A DNA stretch of 64,000 nt, taken from Cupriavidus pauculus. Lineage in GTDB: Bacteria > Pseudomonadota > Gammaproteobacteria > Burkholderiales > Burkholderiaceae. A program made the position numbers and the translations under genes. The stretch's first letter is position 1. Each line of letters begins with the position of its first letter. Positions 9,223-17,173 of this stretch are shown here, piece after piece. The stretch is taken from assembly GCF_008693385.1 (NCBI RefSeq), contig NZ_CP044067.1, positions 2,895,501-2,959,500 on the forward strand, read 5' to 3'. The notes under the pieces were generated by a model. It saw only the letters and a list, made by a program, of their open reading frames with translations, had not been told where the DNA came from and searched no databases.

Positions 9223-9750
9223 ATGACGAAGACATCTGACGTGCAGGCAACACTGATTCGCGAACTGGGTTTGACGCCGCACCCCGAAGGCGGCTTCTAT
9301 CGTGAAACATGGCGCGACGCTTTACGCGTGACGCGCCCCGATGGCGCGGAGCGTTCGGCGTCGACGGGCATTTACTACATGCTGTCCGGCAACGCATTTT
9401 CCGCATGGCACCGCATCCGCGCGGACGAGGCCTGGCACTTCTATGCGGGCACACCCATTCACGTCCACGTGCTCGAGGACGATGGCGTCATGACGACGCA
9501 TCGGCTCGGCAATCCGCTGACGCATGCGTCCGAATACGCGTTCCAGGCCGTGGTGCCGGCAGGACGCTGGTTTGCCGCGGAGCGTGTCGGCGACGCGGAG
9601 GGGTTTGCGCTCGTGGGGTGCACGGTAGCGCCGGGGTTCGAGTTCTCGGAGTTCGAGATGGCGGGGGCGGAGGATATCGCGGCGTTGGTCCAGGCGTATC
9701 CGAAGCATGCGGAGGATATCGCGCGGCTGACGTCCGAGGTTCGCGGATAA
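9223..9750 (+). CDS. DUF985 cupin-fold protein
   Basis: A 175-aa protein of the DUF985 (Cupin_5) family, a single double-stranded beta-helix with no defined reaction. Family signatures seen are LTPHPEGGFYRETWRD near the N-terminus, the block STGIYYMLSG with AWHRIRADEAWHFY, and a late VAPGFEFSEFEM. The histidines in the WHRI and WHFY blocks are candidate metal or sugar ligands. The whole length matches the family. The gene stands alone, divergent from the PhoD gene, and is followed by a hairpin at 9756-9791. Function remains unknown. Confidence 0.85.
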   Translation: MTKTSDVQATLIRELGLTPHPEGGFYRETWRDALRVTRPDGAERSASTGIYYMLSGNAFSAWHRIRADEAWHFYAGTPIHVHVLEDDGVMTTHRLGNPLTHASEYAFQAVVPAGRWFAAERVGDAEGFALVGCTVAPGFEFSEFEMAGAEDIAALVQAYPKHAEDIARLTSEVRG

Positions 9751-9755
9751 GGGGA

Positions 9756-9791
9756 CGCCGCCAACGATTGGCAATGCAATGTTGGGCGGCG
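9756..9791 (+). terminator. Hairpin after cupin gene, possible terminator
   Basis: CGCCGCCAAC (9756-9765) can pair with GTTGGGCGGCG (9781-9791) with one bulged base, just after the cupin stop and before the convergent small gene. There is no T-run, so it is at best a weak intrinsic terminator. Confidence 0.35.
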
Positions 9792-9851
9792 CGTTCTGCG
9801 GGCTGTCGAAAGTTTTACAAACGGGCGCGTTCCGAAACCAGTGGGCCTGGC

Positions 9852-10061
9852 CTACTGACTGGCGGCGTCCTCGTCGCCCTCTTTTCCGTTGATCTCGTTA
9901 GCCGTCTTGCGGTCGTCGGGCGGGGTGTCGGGCTGAAGAATCGCAGCGCCGCCCGAGGTTTCGTCATCGACGAGGCCGTTGCCTTCGCCTGAGACCTTGA
10001 TCTCCGTGGTGGCAAGATCGGTGTCGCGATCGTCCGGATCGGGGGTCTTTGTCGTCGTCAT
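9852..10061 (-). CDS. Small acidic hypothetical protein
   Basis: A 69-aa, strongly acidic, low-complexity protein rich in Asp, Glu, Thr and Gly, beginning MTTTKTPDPDDRDTD. No signal peptide, cysteine or recognisable domain is seen; it is probably disordered and cytoplasmic. The ATG at 10061 was preferred over an in-frame upstream Met at 10094 because GAGGAG sits 8 bases before it. It lies 54 bp downstream of the molybdoenzyme gene on the same strand and may be co-transcribed with it. No function is proposed. Confidence 0.55.
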   Translation of the reverse strand: MTTTKTPDPDDRDTDLATTEIKVSGEGNGLVDDETSGGAAILQPDTPPDDRKTANEINGKEGDEDAASQ

Positions 10062-10115
10062 GCTTTGCTCCTCTGGTGTCATGATCGACCTCAAGCCGCA
10101 AGATCCACACCAGGG

Positions 10116-12392
10116 TCATGTGCCGACGCTGGATCGGATCACCCGGACCGGTGCGGATTTGTAAGAGGGCGTGCCGCACTCCTTGTCTATGTAATCGAGT
10201 GGCACCAGGGCGTTGGCCTCCGGGTAATAGGCGCCCACCGAGCCCGGGGAGATGTCATAGGCGATCGCGGTCATCTTCTCCATCCGGAGTGGCCGACCGG
10301 GTACCGCTGTCTCGACATCCACCAGATCGCCATGCTCGATGCCTAGCCGGGCAAGGTCTGCTTCGTTCATGAACAGCACGTCTCGCCGGCCGAATACGCC
10401 GCGGTAGCGGTCGTCCATGGCGTAGATGGTCGTGTTGTACTGGTCGTGGCTGCGCAGCGTGATAAGGCGGAGTATGTCGTCGCCTGCCACTTGCGCGTTT
10501 TCCTGTACGCCGCGATACACCGAGAAGATGGCCTTGCCGGTGGCGGTCGGGAAGACACGTTCCGTTGGCGGGAGTGGCATGCGGAAGCCGCCCGGTACGC
10601 GGATACGCGCGTTGTAGTTCTCGAAACCCGGGATAGTCCGTTCGATCAGATCCCGAATCTTGTCGTAATCCGCGATCAGCCCCATCCAGGCGACTTTGCT
10701 GTTCGGAATGGTCGCGCGGGCCATGCCGGCCACGATCGCCGGTTCGGAGCGAAGGAACTCGGAGGCAGGCGGCAGCTTCCCTGCCGAGGCGTGGACCATC
10801 GACATCGAATCTTCGACCGTGATCGATTGCTGCAGTCCGTTCTGGAGATCGAGCTCCGTGCGTCCCAGTACGGGCAGGATGTAGGTTTCTTTCGCAACCA
10901 GCAAATGCGAGCGATTGAGCTTTGTGCCAAGGTGCACGCTCAGGTCGAGGTTCTTCATTGCCGGAAAGCACTGCGCCGGGTCTGGCAGCGCGACGACGAA
11001 ATTCCCTCCCAGGCAGATGAGCGCCCTGGATGCACCGGTAATGATCGATTGCATGCCAGCGACCGCGTCATGGCCGTGCTCCGCTGACGGCTTGAAGCCG
11101 AAGACCTCTTCGAGCTTCGAGAGAAACTCGGCCGATGGCTTCTCGGTGATGCCGACCGTACGGTTGCCCTGCACGTTCGAGTGCCCGCGCAGCGGGCAAA
11201 TGCCAGCCCCTTCCTTGCCAATATTGCCACGCAGCAGCAGCAGGTCGCAGATCAACCTGACATTGGCGGTCCCCTTGTTATGCTGCGTGACGCCCATCCC
11301 ATAGGTGACGATCGTGGCGTTCGCACGGGCATACGCCTCGGCCACCTCCGCGAGCGCCTCGCGCCCCAGGCCACTCTCGCGCTCGATATCTTCCCAGGAG
11401 GTCGCCTCGATATCCGCCTGGAATGCGTCGATGCCTTGGGTGTGGGCCTGGATGAAGTCGTGATCGAGCACGTTGCCGCGCTGGGCGTCCAGCGCCAGCA
11501 GCGCCTTGATGATGCCCTTGAGCGCCGCCGCATCGCCACCCGCTCTCACCAGGTGGTAAGTTGACGCAATCCTGTTCGATCCGAATGTCGCCATCTGGAG
11601 CATGGCCTGCGGATCCTGAAAGCGCTCGAGCGCGCGCTCTCGCAATGGGTTGAACACGATGATCGGTACGCCACGACGCGACGCCTCCCACAGTGTTCCC
11701 ATCATGCGCGGATGATTGGTACCGGGATTGTGTCCGATCGAAATGATCAGGTCCGCATGGTCGAAGTCCTCGAGCGAGACCGTGCCCTTGCCGATGCCGA
11801 TCGATTGCGGCAAGCCCACGCTCGTGGCTTCGTGGCACATATTCGAGCAATCCGGAAAGTTGTTCGAGCCATATTCGCGTGCGAACAACTGAAACAGATA
11901 TGCGGCCTCGTTCGACGCGCGGCCCGACGTGTAGAACTCGACTTGTTCCGCGGGCAGCGCGCGCAGGACTTCACCGATCCGGTCGAAAGCCTGTTCCCAC
12001 TCGACGGCCTTGAACGTGTCGGTCGCGGCGTCATACACCATCGGATGCGTCAGGCGCCCCATACCCTCGAGCTCGAAGTCCGATCGCTCGAGCAACGACG
12101 TCACGGTATTGGCGGCGAAGAATTCCGGCGGAACTCGCTTGGTCGTTGCCTCCCACGTCACCGCCTTGGCGCCGTTCTCGCAGAACTGGAAGGTGGATCG
12201 GTGTTCCTTGTCCGGCCAGGCGCAGCCGGGGCAATCGAATCCGTCCGGCTGGTTGGTCCGTAGCAGTGTGAGGGGAGCCTTGACACTCTCCATTTGCGTC
12301 ACGATAGCCTGCGCGGTAGCTCTAAGGGCGCCCCAGCCGCCGGCGGGGCTATCGTACTGGCGAATACCTGGAATTTCACGTCGCTCTGACAT
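10116..12392 (-). CDS. FdhF/YdeP-type molybdopterin oxidoreductase
   Basis: A 758-aa molybdopterin-dependent oxidoreductase alpha subunit of the FdhF/YdeP family, predicted to be cytoplasmic (no Tat signal). The N-terminal cysteine region DCPGCAWPD with a following FCENGAKAV is the family's hallmark in place of a standard four-cysteine cluster motif. Molybdopterin-binding blocks SNMCHEATSVGLPQSIG, ISIGHNPGTNHPRMM and ITLRSHDQYNTTIYAMDD are recognisable. The start at 12392 has GTGGAG about 7 bases upstream; a Met four codons earlier has none. The physiological substrate of YdeP-like proteins is not settled (formate-type and stress roles have been proposed). No beta or gamma subunit and no fdhD is adjacent. 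Separate from the MFS gene by 189 bp. Confidence 0.85.
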   Translation of the reverse strand: MSERREIPGIRQYDSPAGGWGALRATAQAIVTQMESVKAPLTLLRTNQPDGFDCPGCAWPDKEHRSTFQFCENGAKAVTWEATTKRVPPEFFAANTVTSLLERSDFELEGMGRLTHPMVYDAATDTFKAVEWEQAFDRIGEVLRALPAEQVEFYTSGRASNEAAYLFQLFAREYGSNNFPDCSNMCHEATSVGLPQSIGIGKGTVSLEDFDHADLIISIGHNPGTNHPRMMGTLWEASRRGVPIIVFNPLRERALERFQDPQAMLQMATFGSNRIASTYHLVRAGGDAAALKGIIKALLALDAQRGNVLDHDFIQAHTQGIDAFQADIEATSWEDIERESGLGREALAEVAEAYARANATIVTYGMGVTQHNKGTANVRLICDLLLLRGNIGKEGAGICPLRGHSNVQGNRTVGITEKPSAEFLSKLEEVFGFKPSAEHGHDAVAGMQSIITGASRALICLGGNFVVALPDPAQCFPAMKNLDLSVHLGTKLNRSHLLVAKETYILPVLGRTELDLQNGLQQSITVEDSMSMVHASAGKLPPASEFLRSEPAIVAGMARATIPNSKVAWMGLIADYDKIRDLIERTIPGFENYNARIRVPGGFRMPLPPTERVFPTATGKAIFSVYRGVQENAQVAGDDILRLITLRSHDQYNTTIYAMDDRYRGVFGRRDVLFMNEADLARLGIEHGDLVDVETAVPGRPLRMEKMTAIAYDISPGSVGAYYPEANALVPLDYIDKECGTPSYKSAPVRVIRSSVGT

Positions 12393-12581
12393 CGCAAACT
12401 CCACTTATGTTGGCGGAGCCTCGGCGGCTCCCGCAGACCGATCACATGTGGCGCGAAATCACCCACGCCGCGCGTCGCTCCATCCTAGGAAACAAAGCGG
12501 CAAATGGGGTGTTAATGGTTGTGAAAAAAAGCGGCCTTGAAATGACGCGTCCTTTCGAACCAGCGGAAAGGTGAGTCGCAG

Positions 12582-13949
12582 CTAGTGTGTGGCGACCGCG
12601 TCCGTCGCGTACACCTCCTCTCGCGAGGTCAGGGACTTCACTACCAGGGCCGCCGCCGCAACGAGGGCCGGAACCGCCAGCAGGGCGAAGATGGTGTCGA
12701 ACGCAAGGTGCATGCGTAGCAGTTCGCCACCGAGCAGCGCACCCGTGATGCCGCCAAAGCGGCCAATGCCCAGCATCCACGCCACCCCGGTGGCCCGGCC
12801 CTGGGTCGGATAGAACCCGGCGGCCAGCGTCGGCATCGATGCCTGCGCGCCGTTCATCACGGTGCCGGCCAGAAAGATCAGCACGCCCAGCAACACCTGT
12901 TCCGTAGCGCCATGGCCCACGGCGTAGATCAACAGGCCGGCGAATGCATACATGGCCGCTACGACCTTGTTGGGATTCATCCGATCCATCAACCAGCCAG
13001 CCGCAATGGTGCCGATGCCGCCACCCAACGGAAACAGCGCGGTGAGCAACGAGGCGCGCTGAATGGAGAAACCCGCATCCTTCATCAGCGTGGGCAGCCA
13101 GCTCGTGAGGAGGTAGAAGATGACCAGCCCCATGAAATACGTCAGCCACAGCATGGCCGAGCCAAGCCGGTAGCGCGGTGCCAGCACGGTGCCGATCGCG
13201 GATTGGGCGACGGCCGCGGTCTCGTGAATCGTGAAGCGTTCCGCGGCGGCAACGTTGGCGCCCGTTACGCGTTTGAGGGCGGCGGCAATGCGGGCGGCGG
13301 GGTAACGGCGCACCACCATGAAACGGACCGATTCGGGCAGCGCGAAGATGAGGACGACCCCAAGCACCAGCGGCGCCACGCCACCGAACAAGAGGACGCT
13401 CTGCCAGCCAAAGTGAGGAATGACGGCAGCCGCAAAGAATCCTCCCGCGGCGGCGCCCAGCGGAAAGCCGCAAAACATGGTGTTCACGAGTACCGCGCGG
13501 CGCTTGGCGGGCGCGAACTCGGACATCAGCGTGACCGCATTGGGCATGGCGGCGCCAAGGCCCAGTCCGGTGAGGAATCGCAGCGCCGTCAGCCACCAGA
13601 GCGTGGGCGAGAACGCCGTGGCAAGGCTGCAGGCACCGAAGAAGAATACCGACAACACCAGCACCTTCTTGCGCCCGACGCGGTCGGCGGCCGGTCCGGC
13701 CACGATTGCGCCGAATGCCAGCCCGAACAGCGCCGCGCTCATCACGGGGCCGAGCGTCGATTTGTCGATGCCCCAGTCCTGGACCAGGGCCGGCGCGACG
13801 TAGCCCATGGCTGCCGTATCGAATCCATCGATCGCAACGATCAGGAAGCAAAGCACGAGGATCGCCCATTGATATGCGGAAAACGGGCGATTGTCGATCA
13901 GGGTCTGTACATCGACCGTACCGATCGCGGGTGGGCTGGATGGCTGCAT
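12582..13949 (-). CDS. MFS transporter, aromatic acid:H+ symporter (AAHS) family
   Basis: A 455-aa inner-membrane proton symporter with about 12 hydrophobic segments. The AAHS signature DGFDTAAMGYVAPAL in the first helix and GPAADRVGRKKVLV in the first cytoplasmic loop are both present, as is LPESVRFM before the central loop. Family members (PcaK, BenK, MhpT-like) import benzoate-type carboxylates. The start at 13949 is preceded by GGAGAGAG; the frame is open for 49 codons further upstream but without a better site. It starts 41 bp after the gamma-glutamyl hydrolase-like gene, so the two are probably one transcript controlled from the region upstream of 14773. Confidence 0.87.
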   Translation of the reverse strand: MQPSSPPAIGTVDVQTLIDNRPFSAYQWAILVLCFLIVAIDGFDTAAMGYVAPALVQDWGIDKSTLGPVMSAALFGLAFGAIVAGPAADRVGRKKVLVLSVFFFGACSLATAFSPTLWWLTALRFLTGLGLGAAMPNAVTLMSEFAPAKRRAVLVNTMFCGFPLGAAAGGFFAAAVIPHFGWQSVLLFGGVAPLVLGVVLIFALPESVRFMVVRRYPAARIAAALKRVTGANVAAAERFTIHETAAVAQSAIGTVLAPRYRLGSAMLWLTYFMGLVIFYLLTSWLPTLMKDAGFSIQRASLLTALFPLGGGIGTIAAGWLMDRMNPNKVVAAMYAFAGLLIYAVGHGATEQVLLGVLIFLAGTVMNGAQASMPTLAAGFYPTQGRATGVAWMLGIGRFGGITGALLGGELLRMHLAFDTIFALLAVPALVAAAALVVKSLTSREEVYATDAVATH

Positions 13950-13990
13950 GTCTCTCTCCGTGGGCAGATATTGGGTAACAGCGCTCCCAC

Positions 13991-14773
13991 TCAGCGCTGT
14001 CCGGCCGAGTTGGCGTAATGGCGACAGGCGTCGCCGAAGCGGGTGAACAGGCTCTGCGACAGCGAATCGACCGCCGCGGTGACTTCGGGGTGCCATTGCA
14101 CGCCGACTGCAAAAGGCTGGCCGTCCAGACGAATTGCCTCGATCAGGCCGTCACCATGACGTGCCTCGATGGAGCAGCCTCGCCCGAGCGTGCGGATGCC
14201 CTGCATATGCAAGGAGTTGACGACGGCGGTGTCCGCGCGGGTCCAGTCCCTCAGGAGGCCGTCCGGTGCCAGCGTGACGCTGTGCTTGTAGCGGTAGCGC
14301 TCGGCCATGGACTCGTTCGGATCTTCGCGATGTTCGGTGTCATGGCCCGCATCGTAGATGTTGGGGTGGAGGGTGCCGCCGAACGCGACGTTCATTTCCT
14401 GAAAGCCGCGGCAGATGGCAAGCATCGGCATGCCGCGCGCCGCGCCGCCGCGGAGCAGTTGCAGGGCGACATGGTCGCGGGCGGGATCGATCAGAAAGGC
14501 GGCGGGCTCGTCGCCGCCATACTGCGCCGGTGCCACGTTGGAGGCGCCGCCTGGAAAAAGTAGTCCCGATACTGCGTCGAGATAGGGCGCCACATCGTCG
14601 ATATCCTCGGCTGCCGGGATCAGGATCGGCGTGACGAGCGAGACCGCGGCCAACGCGCGGCGGTAGCTCTCCTTGACGCTGTGAAGATCGTGATCGCCGA
14701 CGAAGAACCGGTCGCTGACGACGCCGACCAACGGTCGATCAACGGTGCGGGGCGAGGTAGCTAATGGCGGCAT
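13991..14773 (-). CDS. Class I amidotransferase-like gamma-glutamyl hydrolase (peptidase C26)
   Basis: A 260-aa PuuD-like protein that should hydrolyse gamma-glutamyl amide bonds, for example gamma-glutamyl-GABA or another gamma-glutamylated amine. The catalytic Cys sits in LAICRGFQEMNVAFGG. The family's LLFPGGASNVAPAQY block precedes it and the His/Glu pair is in VQWHPE near the end. The length matches PuuD (about 254 aa). In the aniline pathway a protein of the same glutamine-amidotransferase class (AtdA2/TdnT) works with a glutamine-synthetase-like ligase. Such a ligase is encoded here at 31672, 17 kb away but with a similar operator element upstream. Co-transcribed with the AAHS transporter. 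Confidence 0.85.
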   Translation of the reverse strand: MPPLATSPRTVDRPLVGVVSDRFFVGDHDLHSVKESYRRALAAVSLVTPILIPAAEDIDDVAPYLDAVSGLLFPGGASNVAPAQYGGDEPAAFLIDPARDHVALQLLRGGAARGMPMLAICRGFQEMNVAFGGTLHPNIYDAGHDTEHREDPNESMAERYRYKHSVTLAPDGLLRDWTRADTAVVNSLHMQGIRTLGRGCSIEARHGDGLIEAIRLDGQPFAVGVQWHPEVTAAVDSLSQSLFTRFGDACRHYANSAGQR

Positions 14774-14805
14774 GGCAGGGCCTTTGATCTGGGGGGATCG
14801 TTGAT

Positions 14806-14833
14806 TGCATGCCGATAATAGATTACTGCATAC
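14806..14833. promoter_or_regulatory. Paired GTATGCA-type half-sites upstream of the gamma-glutamyl hydrolase
   Basis: TGCATGC (14806-14812) and TGCATAC (14827-14833) have centres 21 bp apart, just upstream of the start at 14773. The same pair spacing occurs at 30183-30210 and 34732-34759. This suggests an operator for a dimeric GntR-type regulator; binding is inferred only. Confidence 0.6.
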
Positions 14834-14866
14834 ATAAAGCGCAATATTTATCTTATAAATGGCTAT

Positions 14867-14878
14867 TAAAGCGCTTTA
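14867..14878. promoter_or_regulatory. 12-bp palindrome TAAAGCGCTTTA in AT-rich promoter region
   Basis: A perfect palindrome in the unusually AT-rich segment 14815-14890 that precedes the hydrolase-transporter pair. A half copy, TAAAGCGC, occurs at 14835-14842. The segment probably contains the leftward promoter; no exact -35/-10 pair could be fixed. Confidence 0.35.
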
Positions 14879-14899
14879 TATATTATAAATGAGCTTCGA

Positions 14900-14908
14900 T
14901 GTATGCAC
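14900..14908. promoter_or_regulatory. Distal TGTATGCA half-site
   Basis: TGTATGCAC, centred 74 bp from the TGCATAC copy at 14827-14833. The same 74-bp spacing occurs between copies upstream of the liv operon near 43.3 kb. Possible distal operator. Confidence 0.45.
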
Positions 14909-14982
14909 TGGTCTTGTGCCGGAGGGGCTGGGCGCATGTCGGGCCCGTGGCGCGTTGCGCGGGTGCCACGGGTCCCCCACGG

Positions 14983-16050
14983 TCAGAAGCGGTGTCGCAT
15001 GCCGATGGCCGCGCCAAACTGCGAGCTGCCGCCGTTAGCCATGACGTAGGACGCCGCCGGGCCGTTGTAGGTGTCGAAGTTCAATGCCGAGTCGCGAGCG
15101 TAGGCCGTCGATAGGTAGACGTCGGTGCGCTTGGACAGGTTGTAGTCGACTACGAACAGCCATTGACGCGGATTGGCGGGATTGGAGGTGGTGGTGGCCG
15201 TGGGTCGGAACGTGCGCAGGTCGTCGTAGTAGTAGGCCAGCGTCAGCGACAGGGCGCCCACGCTGTAGACGCCGCCCACCCACCAAAGGTTGTCGCGGGC
15301 AACCGTGCGTGCCGCCGTGGCGTCGCTCTTGCCGAAGCGGTAGCCGGCGAACACCGCCGCCGGGCCCCACTCGTAGCGCCCGGCGGCGGCCACCTTTTGC
15401 GTCTTGGGCGTGCTGCCCGCCGTGCGCGTGCCATCGACCTGGTCATACGAAAGCTGCACGCCGAAACCGTTGGCGCTGTAACTGGCGCCGCCGCCCCACC
15501 CGGCGCTGTTGGTAATGTTTCCCACCTGCTCGCCGAATGCCCAATGCGTTTCCAGCGTGACCGGGCCGAAATTGCCCGTGTACTTCATCATGTTGTCTTC
15601 GCGCAGCGACGTGCCGAGCATGAAGACCACGGGTTCGAACTGCGTCGCGTACGCGGTAGGGGAGAAGCTCGCGTTCAGGTCGAACATCGACGTGTACTGC
15701 CGCCCAAGCGTGACCTTGCCGTAAGGCGCGGAAAGTCCCACGTACGCCTGGCGACCCCACAGTCGGCCACCTTGCTGCAGCGTGCCGTTGTCGATGGCGA
15801 TGGCGCTCTCGAGGACGAACAGCGCCCGCAGTCCTCCGCCGAGTTCTTCGGTGCCCCGGAAGCCAAAGCGGGAGCCGGCCAGCCCCCCGGACTGCATGGC
15901 GACTCGGGATCCGCTGCCACCGGTGCTCATCGCGTTATGCGTCGTGTATTCAATGTTCGCGTCCGCGACCCCGTAGAGAATCACGTTCGACTGGGCCTGA
16001 ACGGTTCCCCCCAGCGCAACCCCAAATACAGCAGCCATCCACCTTTTCAT
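14983..16050 (-). CDS. Outer-membrane porin, Burkholderiales trimeric type
   Basis: A 355-aa general-diffusion porin with a signal peptide ending in GGTVQAQ. Mature porin features include VILYGVADANIEY at the N-terminus, SRFGFRGTEELGGGLRALF, GRLWGRQAYVGLS and GRQYTSMFD. The C-terminal strand ends in MRHRF with the terminal Phe needed for outer-membrane assembly. The start at 16050 has GGAGAACG upstream; a much longer in-frame extension is open but would place the signal peptide internally. It is divergent from the MarR-like regulator gene (183-bp gap) and 209 bp upstream of the hydrolase-transporter genes on the same strand. It probably admits the small solutes imported by the nearby transporters. 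Confidence 0.92.
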   Translation of the reverse strand: MKRWMAAVFGVALGGTVQAQSNVILYGVADANIEYTTHNAMSTGGSGSRVAMQSGGLAGSRFGFRGTEELGGGLRALFVLESAIAIDNGTLQQGGRLWGRQAYVGLSAPYGKVTLGRQYTSMFDLNASFSPTAYATQFEPVVFMLGTSLREDNMMKYTGNFGPVTLETHWAFGEQVGNITNSAGWGGGASYSANGFGVQLSYDQVDGTRTAGSTPKTQKVAAAGRYEWGPAAVFAGYRFGKSDATAARTVARDNLWWVGGVYSVGALSLTLAYYYDDLRTFRPTATTTSNPANPRQWLFVVDYNLSKRTDVYLSTAYARDSALNFDTYNGPAASYVMANGGSSQFGAAIGMRHRF

Positions 16051-16174
16051 GTCGTTCTCCGTATCAGAGGGGCTTGTGGTTTGCGGAATTGCCCCTGCCG
16101 ACACGCTATGCGATGGGGATTCACGCCCAGAAGGTCCAATCGGAGCGGGCTCGCCATGCCAATTCGGACATGCC

Positions 16175-16202
16175 TTGTGTTGGTGCTGGAGTTGGGTAAA
16201 AT
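16175..16202 (+). promoter_or_regulatory. Putative sigma-70 promoter of the MarR-like gene
   Basis: TTGTGT (16175-16180) and TAAAAT (16197-16202) are 16 bp apart, 31 bp before the start codon. The -10 is embedded in GAGTTGGGTAAAA (16189-16201), a 13-mer that recurs at 27360-27372 in the leader of the reductase-fusion gene. Confidence 0.4.
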
Positions 16203-16233
16203 ACTTGGGGACAATGACCAAAGACAGTGCATC

Positions 16234-17064
16234 ATGCCCTCTTCCGGGAACAACGAATCCGACCTGCAGACTCTGGAGCGCCGCACGCAGCTGGCGCCGC
16301 GCCGCAAGCCATACTGGGAGATCGTGGCGCCTGGCCGCCATATCGGCTATTACCGCGGCGCGCGCTCGGCGACCTGGCACGCGCGCAAGTTCGTCGGAGA
16401 CGGGCGCTACGAGGAAATGCGGCTGGGTCCGTGCAACGATGTGAGCGCGATGCCGATGACGGGCGCCTTGACCTATCGAGAGGCGCTCGCCGCCGCCGAT
16501 GCATGGTTTGGCGGGCCCGAGCCGCAGCGCGCGCGGACGGCCAGGGCGAAGGCGGAGGGCCCCCTCGAACGCCTCGATCCCGACCGGCTCGATGCCATTT
16601 CCGATGCCTGGGCCAAGGAACGTCCTGACATCGACTTTCGCCTTGCCGGATTCTTCCTGCGCATCGAGCACGCGCACTACCTGCACGAGCAGCGCCTGTC
16701 AGCGATTTCCCGCGCCAAGGGCGTGAACATCGGCGATCTGCACGTGCTGCTGGCATTGCGCCGCAGTGGACCTGCCTACGCATTGCGGCCCACCGATCTG
16801 TTTCGCACGCTGCTGGTAACGTCCGGCGCCATCACCAAGCGCATCGACCGGCTGGCGCAGCGAGAGCTCGTGGAGCGCGTGGCCGACCCTGAAGATCGGC
16901 GCTCTGAACTGGTGCGGCTTACGCGCCGCGGTGCGGCCATCGCCGATGGCGCGATTTCCCGGATCAACAAGAACCTTGCAGCCATCGTGGACGCGAGCGG
17001 CATCACCGCCGCGGAGCTCGCGACGGTCGACGCCTGCTTCCGCAAGCTCATCGCGAGCATGTAG
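16234..17064 (+). CDS. MarR-family regulator with integrase-arm-like N-terminal domain
   Basis: A 276-aa regulator, nearly twice the usual MarR length (about 150 aa). Residues about 125-270 form a MarR winged helix: the recognition region RTLLVTSGAITKRIDRLA and the wing VADPEDRRSELVRLT are diagnostic. Residues about 24-95 (KPYWEIVAPGRHIGYYRG, then WHARKFVGDGRYEEMRLG) resemble the N-terminal arm-type DNA-binding domain of tyrosine recombinases; no catalytic recombinase domain follows. The start at 16234 is 31 bp from a plausible -10. The reading frame is open far upstream, but that stretch runs antisense to the porin. A palindrome at 17154-17169, immediately before the next gene, is a candidate target; a near copy lies at 27269-27284. 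It may respond to an aromatic ligand, which is inference from the MarR family. Confidence 0.75.
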   Translation: MPSSGNNESDLQTLERRTQLAPRRKPYWEIVAPGRHIGYYRGARSATWHARKFVGDGRYEEMRLGPCNDVSAMPMTGALTYREALAAADAWFGGPEPQRARTARAKAEGPLERLDPDRLDAISDAWAKERPDIDFRLAGFFLRIEHAHYLHEQRLSAISRAKGVNIGDLHVLLALRRSGPAYALRPTDLFRTLLVTSGAITKRIDRLAQRELVERVADPEDRRSELVRLTRRGAAIADGAISRINKNLAAIVDASGITAAELATVDACFRKLIASM

Positions 17065-17071
17065 CGCTGGG

Positions 17072-17091
17072 GTGCGGCGGGTCTGCCGCAC
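17072..17091 (+). terminator. Hairpin after MarR-like gene
   Basis: GTGCGGC (17072-17078) and GCCGCAC (17085-17091) form a perfect 7-bp stem with a 6-base loop, 8 bp after the stop. It is followed by C-rich rather than T-rich sequence, so termination efficiency is uncertain. Confidence 0.45.
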
Positions 17092-17153
17092 TGATCCCCC
17101 CACGTCTCGGCGTTTTCCCTGATGCGGTCGCGTCGGATAGCGGCTAGCATTAA

Positions 17154-17169
17154 ATCTTACGTGGAAGAT
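17154..17169. promoter_or_regulatory. MarR-type operator candidate before the first liv operon
   Basis: ATCTTACGTGGAAGAT has 5-bp inverted arms (ATCTT/AAGAT) and ends 5 bp before the substrate-binding protein start. It matches 13 of 16 positions of ATCTTCCATAGAAGAT at 27269-27284, between the divergent oxygenase and reductase genes. Confidence 0.55.
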
Positions 17170-17173
17170 ACTT

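Noticed and set aside
12525..12571. Terminator after the MFS gene
   Set aside because: A CCTTTCG/CGGAAAGG stem (12551-12571) and a T-run on the minus strand exist, but they are about 10 bases or more apart, so they do not form a standard intrinsic terminator.
16234..16520. Remnant of a phage integrase or mobile element
   Set aside because: Only an arm-like domain is present; it is in frame with a complete MarR domain, with no recombinase catalytic residues, attachment repeats or other phage genes nearby.
14983..16686. Extended porin frame starting at 16686
   Set aside because: It would bury the signal peptide and cover the MarR-like gene; the start at 16050 has a good ribosome site directly before a signal sequence.
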